Source: a virus. Taken from it: a stretch of DNA of 22,472 nt. The position numbers were made by a program, and so were the translations under genes. This document shows positions 19,121 through 22,472 of this stretch, one piece after another. Numbering within the stretch: position 1 is the first letter of the stretch; each line of letters starts with the position of its first letter. The stretch is taken from positions 1 to 22,472 of the IMG/VR virus record IMGVR_UViG_3300047319_000799; one strand, 5' to 3'. The notes below the pieces were generated by a model. It was not told the origin of the DNA and did no database searches. It saw nothing but the letters and a program-made list of their open reading frames with translations.

Positions 19121-19537
19121 GCATTCTGGTTTCGCCTGCCGGCTCCCCACCGGCCGACTTGCTCCCGTAAGGAGCACTCTCACGCATGGCGATTGTCCAC
19201 CGGTTCGCCGGAGCGAATTGGCCCCGTAAGGGTCGTCATTCGCCAGTCGTGAGGGTCAAGCGCAGCTCCGCGGGCGATCCTCGCGCGCTGCGTCGGGTTG
19301 GGATTACCTGGCCGCTCTCTACTTGGCTCGCTGTGAAGCGCCCCGACAAAACTGCAGAACCACCGCGGACGATAAATCCCGCGACCCTGCGACTCGCTGG
19401 CGGACGAGTGATAAACGACGTCGCTACCGCGCCTTTATTTATGGGCTTGGCAAGCCGCGGTGCAGAATGATAGGCCTACGCACGGGCGCGATATGCCATC
19501 GCGTCGCCGGACACGTAACCGGTGCAGTATCACCAAA
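19121..19537. other. gene-poor stretch between opposing terminators
   Basis: About 415 bp lie between the rightward terminators and the leftward terminator at 19538. A rightward frame of 94 codons (19186-19470) starts MAIVHRFAGANWPRKGR with AAGGAG 11 bases upstream. A second frame overlaps it (to 19574, TTG start at 19323) with RCEAPRQNCR and KRRRYRAFIYGLGKPRC. Neither has convincing codon use or a known family; a frameshifted remnant of one arginine-rich gene is possible. No tRNA, integrase or attachment site recognised. Confidence 0.4.
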
Positions 19538-19564
19538 CAAAAAAGCCAGCTCGTCGGCTGGCTT
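19538..19564 (-). terminator. intrinsic terminator of leftward unit 20602-19629
   Basis: On the minus strand AAGCCAGC and GCTGGCTT form an 8-bp perfect stem around a 6-base loop (19543-19564), followed by a run of T (TTTTTTG). It lies about 65 bp past the stop at 19629. This is the only clear leftward terminator in the window. Confidence 0.85.
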
Positions 19565-19628
19565 CGTCTCGTAGCGGATCGGCCTATAACCTGAGCACCG
19601 GATTGCGTTGCGGGACCATGCTTTTACC

Positions 19629-19937
19629 TCAGTGGCTGCTAGACATCGCGTTCTCAGCCATATCGCGCGAATCCCGCGCGATTTCTACCTCGACTAGCTC
19701 GCGCACGAGTGCAGCTAGTTTTGCGTCATCGTGATACGCGGCCCTGATGCGCGCTGCGTCTTTTCCGATGACTGAGTGAAAGCCGGCAACGAGATCATCG
19801 TCGGCAAGGTTCTTGATGCGCTCGTCTGCCATGCGCTCGGCTTCTTCAAGCATTGCGTCGTGTTCATCCTGCTCGCCGTAATGTGCCGCTAATAATCGAT
19901 TGGCGTATGCGTCTGCTGCGGATTCGATTGCTCTCAT
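19629..19937 (-). CDS. hypothetical acidic helical protein (102 aa)
   Basis: A 102-residue helical protein starting MRAIESAADAYANRLLAAHY. It is acidic in the middle (EQDEHDAMLEEAERMADERI) and at the end (LVREL-VEVEIARDSRDMAE). No family recognised. I prefer the ATG at 19937 (GGAG eight bases upstream) to one eight codons earlier. A 110-bp gap with a small hairpin (19991-20010) separates it from the gene upstream. Last gene before the leftward terminator. Confidence 0.68.
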   Translation of the reverse strand: MRAIESAADAYANRLLAAHYGEQDEHDAMLEEAERMADERIKNLADDDLVAGFHSVIGKDAARIRAAYHDDAKLAALVRELVEVEIARDSRDMAENAMSSSH

Positions 19938-20047
19938 GATTTTTCTCCGTATGCGATACAAGCCTATGACTGGCCGGTGTTGGTGGTGCTGCCGTCGCTT
20001 GGCTGACGGCGAGCGCTGCTGCGATCCTGACGAAAAGGCGAATCTGG

Positions 20048-20227
20048 TTAGGCGTTCTCAAGCACGGTGACCGGCGTTCGCTTCAGTGCGATTTCGATGC
20101 CGATGATCGAGACCGTGCAAGCTGCGCGAGCCGATCCGCGAACGGCCGGATCTGAGTCGCAAAGTGCTTCGCGCGCTTCCTTGAGTGCGTCAAGTGCCTT
20201 GGTGATGTTGTCGAGCGTGATAGTCAT
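20048..20227 (-). CDS. hypothetical small protein (59 aa)
   Basis: A 59-residue protein starting MTITLDNITKALDALKEAR. The first 25 residues form a helix; a short cysteine-containing second helix follows (AACTVSIIGIEIALK) and the end is TPVTVLENA. GAGG lies seven bases before the ATG. It sits 21 bp downstream of the gene at 20249. No family or function recognised. Confidence 0.7.
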   Translation of the reverse strand: MTITLDNITKALDALKEAREALCDSDPAVRGSARAACTVSIIGIEIALKRTPVTVLENA

Positions 20228-20248
20228 GGTCTGCCTCGCGTTGTTTGA

Positions 20249-20602
20249 TTAGTAGCCGAGCAGGTCGCGCGCTGCGGAGAGCGTCGCCGGGATCGTGTCG
20301 TACACGTAGAACGCGCGGCCGTTCTGGCAAGCAACGCTGCGCACTTCAAGGTTCGCTCCGAAGTCGCGCGTAACGAGTGCGTCGTGCGATTCGATCCAGT
20401 TGATCAGCTTGGTGTTGTCGATGCGCACTTCCGGTTGGGCCGGGAACACTTCAATGACGCTGACGACTTCGAGCATGATTTCGCCGACCGTCGAGAGTTC
20501 GTTAGCGGCGTTGAACGTTGCGTGACGAGCCGTTTCGCCGACATAGGCGACGACGAAGGTGCTTCCGTTTTCGCGCTTGAAGGTGATTTCGAACTTGCTC
20601 AT
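20249..20602 (-). CDS. hypothetical protein (117 aa)
   Basis: A 117-residue protein. The N-terminal half is beta-rich (MSKFEITFKRENGSTFVVAY, then a GETARHATFNAANEL helix, the common order of small alpha/beta phage proteins). The C-terminus alternates strands and helices (RSVACQNGRAFYVYDTIPAT). No family assigned. The frame opens at 20818, but the ATG at 20602 has GGAGAG upstream and follows the site G promoter; the extension would run through the promoter. Confidence 0.72.
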   Translation of the reverse strand: MSKFEITFKRENGSTFVVAYVGETARHATFNAANELSTVGEIMLEVVSVIEVFPAQPEVRIDNTKLINWIESHDALVTRDFGANLEVRSVACQNGRAFYVYDTIPATLSAARDLLGY

Positions 20603-20648
20603 GTCTGCTCTCCGGTAGGTTTCGCGCTGTTCGTTCAGCGCATAGGTG

Positions 20649-20679
20649 AAACGATACTTTAATAGATGCGTTGACGCAA
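20649..20679 (-). promoter_or_regulatory. leftward promoter with palindromic operator (site G)
   Basis: Minus strand: -35 TTGCGT (20674-20679), a 17-bp spacer, -10 TATCGT (20651-20656). The 25-bp element 20649-20673 reads AAACGATAC-N7-GATGCGTTG on the plus strand. The -35 abuts the palindrome as at sites A, C and D. It drives the unit starting at 20602 and lies between it and the rightward unit at 20787. Confidence 0.72.
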
Positions 20680-20786
20680 GCGTATTTGTGCATCTAAGTG
20701 AGATCGTGGATACGTGTAGAGGCGAAACGCGTATTGGTACGATCAGAAACGCATCTTTAACAGTAGCTTTTGCAAAGGGGATTGCA
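20671..20786 (+). promoter_or_regulatory. possible rightward promoter region
   Basis: The region ahead of the 20787 gene holds TTGACG (20671) without a good -10, and TTGGTA (20734-20739) with TTTAAC (20756-20761) at 16 bp. Neither is convincing. Two AAACGC repeats (20725, 20747) lie nearby. Confidence 0.3.
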
Positions 20787-21047
20787 ATGCTTCCGTGGCT
20801 GATTGGTGGTGGTATCACGCTGATTGCGCTTGCTGCGATCTACGCGTGTGCGGCGCTCGATTCGCTCGATGAGAGCTTCGATGAAGACTGGACGCCGACG
20901 CCTGAAGATTTGCGGGCATCGCGAGAGCGTGAGAAGTCGCAACTAATCGTCACCGCCATGAAACGCGATCGGGATGCGGCATTCGCCGCATGGGCCGGGA
21001 CGCCGTTCGGCGAGGTGCCGCGCATTCCTCCGAAGGAGGGCGCATGA
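20787..21047 (+). CDS. hypothetical single-span membrane protein (86 aa)
   Basis: An 86-residue protein: an N-terminal hydrophobic segment (LPWLIGGGITLIALAAIYAC, about 2-21), an acidic region (SLDESFDEDWTPTPEDLRAS) and a basic end. Likely one membrane span with the C-terminus in the cytoplasm, unless cleaved as a signal. AGGGG lies six bases before the ATG at 20787; the frame's extension to 20646 crosses the promoter and is unlikely. First gene of the rightward unit; function unknown, perhaps lysis- or entry-related by position. Confidence 0.7.
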   Translation: MLPWLIGGGITLIALAAIYACAALDSLDESFDEDWTPTPEDLRASREREKSQLIVTAMKRDRDAAFAAWAGTPFGEVPRIPPKEGA

Positions 21048-21184
21048 AGCTGCTCACCTGGTTCGCATGCTGGCCGCTGCTTGGCTTGCTTGGTGTGTGC
21101 GCATTCACTGCTGACGCGCTCGGAGATGCCTGCGAAGGGCTTGATTCTGTTCTGACGAGCATGCAGGACTACATCGACGAATGA
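21044..21184 (+). CDS. hypothetical small exported or membrane protein (46 aa)
   Basis: A 46-residue protein starting MKLLTWFACWPLLGLLGVCA, which looks like a signal peptide or membrane segment, possibly of lipoprotein type (LLGVCA resembles a lipobox). The rest is acidic (DALGDACEGLDSV). GAAGGAGGGCGC precedes the ATG, which overlaps the preceding stop as ATGA. Function unknown. Confidence 0.68.
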   Translation: MKLLTWFACWPLLGLLGVCAFTADALGDACEGLDSVLTSMQDYIDE

Positions 21185-21357
21185 CGTTCGCGCAAGCCTT
21201 AGAAATCGCTCGCCGCGTGATGGAAGAACACGGCGGCATCGAAATGACGATCGTCGATATGCGACCGCGCATGACGGCGATCAACCCCGACAACCACGAG
21301 CAAATCGCCTGCGCTGACGCATACAACCTGCTGAGCGCGGCGGCAACGCTTCGCTGA
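21181..21357 (+). CDS. hypothetical small protein (58 aa)
   Basis: A 58-residue protein starting MTFAQALEIARRVMEEHGGI. It has a helix, a strand region (EMTIVDMRPRMTAIN) and a final helix (CADAYNLLSAAATLR). No family recognised. Its ATG overlaps the preceding stop as ATGA, and the ribosome binding site is remote, so coupling is likely. Confidence 0.68.
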   Translation: MTFAQALEIARRVMEEHGGIEMTIVDMRPRMTAINPDNHEQIACADAYNLLSAAATLR

Positions 21358-21367
21358 GAGGATGCGC

Positions 21368-21577
21368 ATGAACTTCGGCCATCTCGGTCACCCTGACAGA
21401 AATTGGCCGGAAGACTTCGCGCATGAGAACGGCCAATACGTCAATCGCTGCATCGGCTGCCTGTTCAACTTCGTTGGCCATAAGCGCAGGCTGATGTGCC
21501 GTGCGTGTCGAGAGGGGAAAGAATCGTACGGCGTAACGCTCTTGCTGCCGAAAGACCAATCTGGAGGTGGTGAGTGA
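21368..21577 (+). CDS. putative zinc-ribbon protein (69 aa)
   Basis: A 69-residue protein starting MNFGHLGHPDRNWPEDFAHE. Residues about 27-50 read RCIGCLFNFVGHKRRLMCRA, then C, giving two CxxC pairs 16 residues apart: a zinc ribbon. I chose the ATG at 21368 because AGAGG lies six bases before it; another ATG two codons earlier has AGAGG directly against it. Its stop overlaps the GTG of the next gene. Function unknown; zinc ribbons here often bind DNA or a protein partner. Confidence 0.72.
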   Translation: MNFGHLGHPDRNWPEDFAHENGQYVNRCIGCLFNFVGHKRRLMCRACREGKESYGVTLLLPKDQSGGGE

Positions 21578-22472
21578 CGATTGACGCAAAGCTCCGCGAG
21601 TTCGCAACGGACCGGCAAATCGAATTCATTGATGCCATCGAGCAGTACGGCTCGGAGCGCAAGGCTGCTGCCGCGCTGGAGGTGAGCCACGGCACGATCA
21701 GCAATGCTATTGCGTCGCTGAGAAAGCGGGCCGCTCGCTCTGGCTACAGCCCCGAGCACGACATGCGCCGCACGGTGCCGGATGGATACCTCGTCAAGGG
21801 CGTTTCGACGTACTACGACAAGGACGGCGCGCCGCGTGGCCAGTGGGTGAAAAGCGCCGTCGACAATGAGCGCCAGGCGGCGATTCTGCGTGAGGCATTC
21901 GAAGCGATGGCGAAGGAACTGCCGCGCGTTGAGCCGATCGCATCGCCGGAAGAGACGAAGCCGGATCTGTGCAACGTCTACACGCTGACCGACTGCCACC
22001 TTGGCATGTTGGCAAGCGCGAAAGAGACGCTAGACGCCAATTGGGACATCAAGATTGCAGAGCGCACGCTGGTTTCTGCGTTCCTGCATATGGTGAATTC
22101 TGCGCCGGCCGCAAAGACTGGCCTGATCGCGCAGCTCGGCGACTTCCTGCATAGCGACGGCATGCTGCCGGTAACGCCGACGCACGGTCACATTCTCGAC
22201 CAAGACGGGCGATTCTCGAAGATCGTTGGCGCCGCGATTCGCGTTCTGCGCCGCATCGTTGATTTCGCGCTGGAGAAACACGAGCAAGTCGTCGTGCTGA
22301 TGGCGGAAGGCAATCACGATCTCGCCTCGAGCATCTGGCTTCGCGCGATGTTCAAGGCGCTGTATGAGAACGAGCCGCGCGTGACGGTGATCGATTCGGA
22401 GTTTCCGTACTACGTCCACCAGCACGGCGAGACGCTGGTCGCGTTCCATCACGGACACATGAAGAAGAACGA
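21574..22472 (+). CDS. HTH-metallophosphoesterase protein, 3' end outside window
   Basis: 299 codons are visible and the frame stays open at the edge. Residues about 15-55 are an HTH (QIEFIDAIEQYGSERKAAAA, then EVSHGTISNAIASLRKR). From about 130 a calcineurin-like phosphoesterase domain follows: TDCHLG, QLGDFLHSDG, AEGNHDL and FHHGH are its metal-binding motifs in the right order (D-x-H, GDxxxxD, GNHD, HxGH). GGAGG lies six bases before the GTG start, which overlaps the preceding stop as GTGA. Phages of this type often carry such a gene near the packaging genes; substrate unknown (nuclease or phosphatase). Confidence 0.85.
   Translation, partial: MTIDAKLREFATDRQIEFIDAIEQYGSERKAAAALEVSHGTISNAIASLRKRAARSGYSPEHDMRRTVPDGYLVKGVSTYYDKDGAPRGQWVKSAVDNERQAAILREAFEAMAKELPRVEPIASPEETKPDLCNVYTLTDCHLGMLASAKETLDANWDIKIAERTLVSAFLHMVNSAPAAKTGLIAQLGDFLHSDGMLPVTPTHGHILDQDGRFSKIVGAAIRVLRRIVDFALEKHEQVVVLMAEGNHDLASSIWLRAMFKALYENEPRVTVIDSEFPYYVHQHGETLVAFHHGHMKKN

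Noticed and set aside
19186-19470. Rightward 94-codon frame MAIVHRFAGANW...
   Set aside because: Poor ribosome-binding spacing, no family, and a competing overlapping frame. Described under the gene-poor stretch and not listed as a gene.
1-22472. CRISPR array, tRNA or rRNA genes, insertion sequence
   Set aside because: I saw no regularly spaced repeats, no cloverleaf candidates I could support, and no transposase or terminal inverted repeats.

Overview
The window looks like the early/regulatory arm of a temperate tailed phage or prophage. GC content is moderate, genes are small and tightly overlapping, and a repressor-like gene sits at the point where transcription diverges. The gene families (NinB, RusA, Gp157, a Sak4-like ATPase with an SSB-like partner, DUF4031, DUF7220, a Lar-type zinc protein, DnaB) are those I associate with phages of Burkholderia and related Betaproteobacteria. 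The host assignment is inference. No integrase, terminase, capsid or tail gene is visible.

Layout. Positions 1-17849 are almost entirely leftward (minus strand), in six consecutive units: 17849-15000 (small basic protein, O-like initiator, Lar-type protein, DnaB helicase); 14793-12460 (small proteins, HTH proteins); 12399-9240 (coiled-coil protein, small proteins, DUF4031, RelA/SpoT-type HD hydrolase); 9134-6535 (membrane protein, Sak4-like ATPase, SSB-like protein, small proteins); 6451-2109 (Gp157, SPFH/prohibitin, RusA, DUF7220, nucleotide pyrophosphohydrolase, NinB, YbcO-like nuclease, HTH proteins); and 1981 to beyond the left edge (small proteins, HNH endonuclease). Within units, genes nearly always overlap by ATGA or GTGA. 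The immunity region (17850-19120) holds a rightward XRE repressor-like gene, a small unknown gene, and a strong promoter followed by two intrinsic terminators but no obvious gene, which is a candidate small RNA. A short leftward unit (20602-19629) ends at a terminator. A rightward unit starts at 20787 and runs off the right edge with an HTH-metallophosphoesterase protein.

Most notable signal. A 25-bp imperfect palindrome, consensus AAACGATGC-N7-GYATCGTTT, lies at the head of every leftward unit (2067, 6512, 9179, 12436, 14950, 17866, 20649), with a further degenerate copy at 18709. At four sites the -35 hexamer directly abuts the palindrome and the -10 lies inside it with a 17-bp spacer. The repressor at 18106 is the natural candidate ligand, so one protein may silence the whole early region through dispersed operators. 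Replication functions are grouped in the unit nearest the repressor, recombination functions in the units further left. A 30-bp repeat pair with a palindromic core inside the initiator gene is a candidate replication origin.
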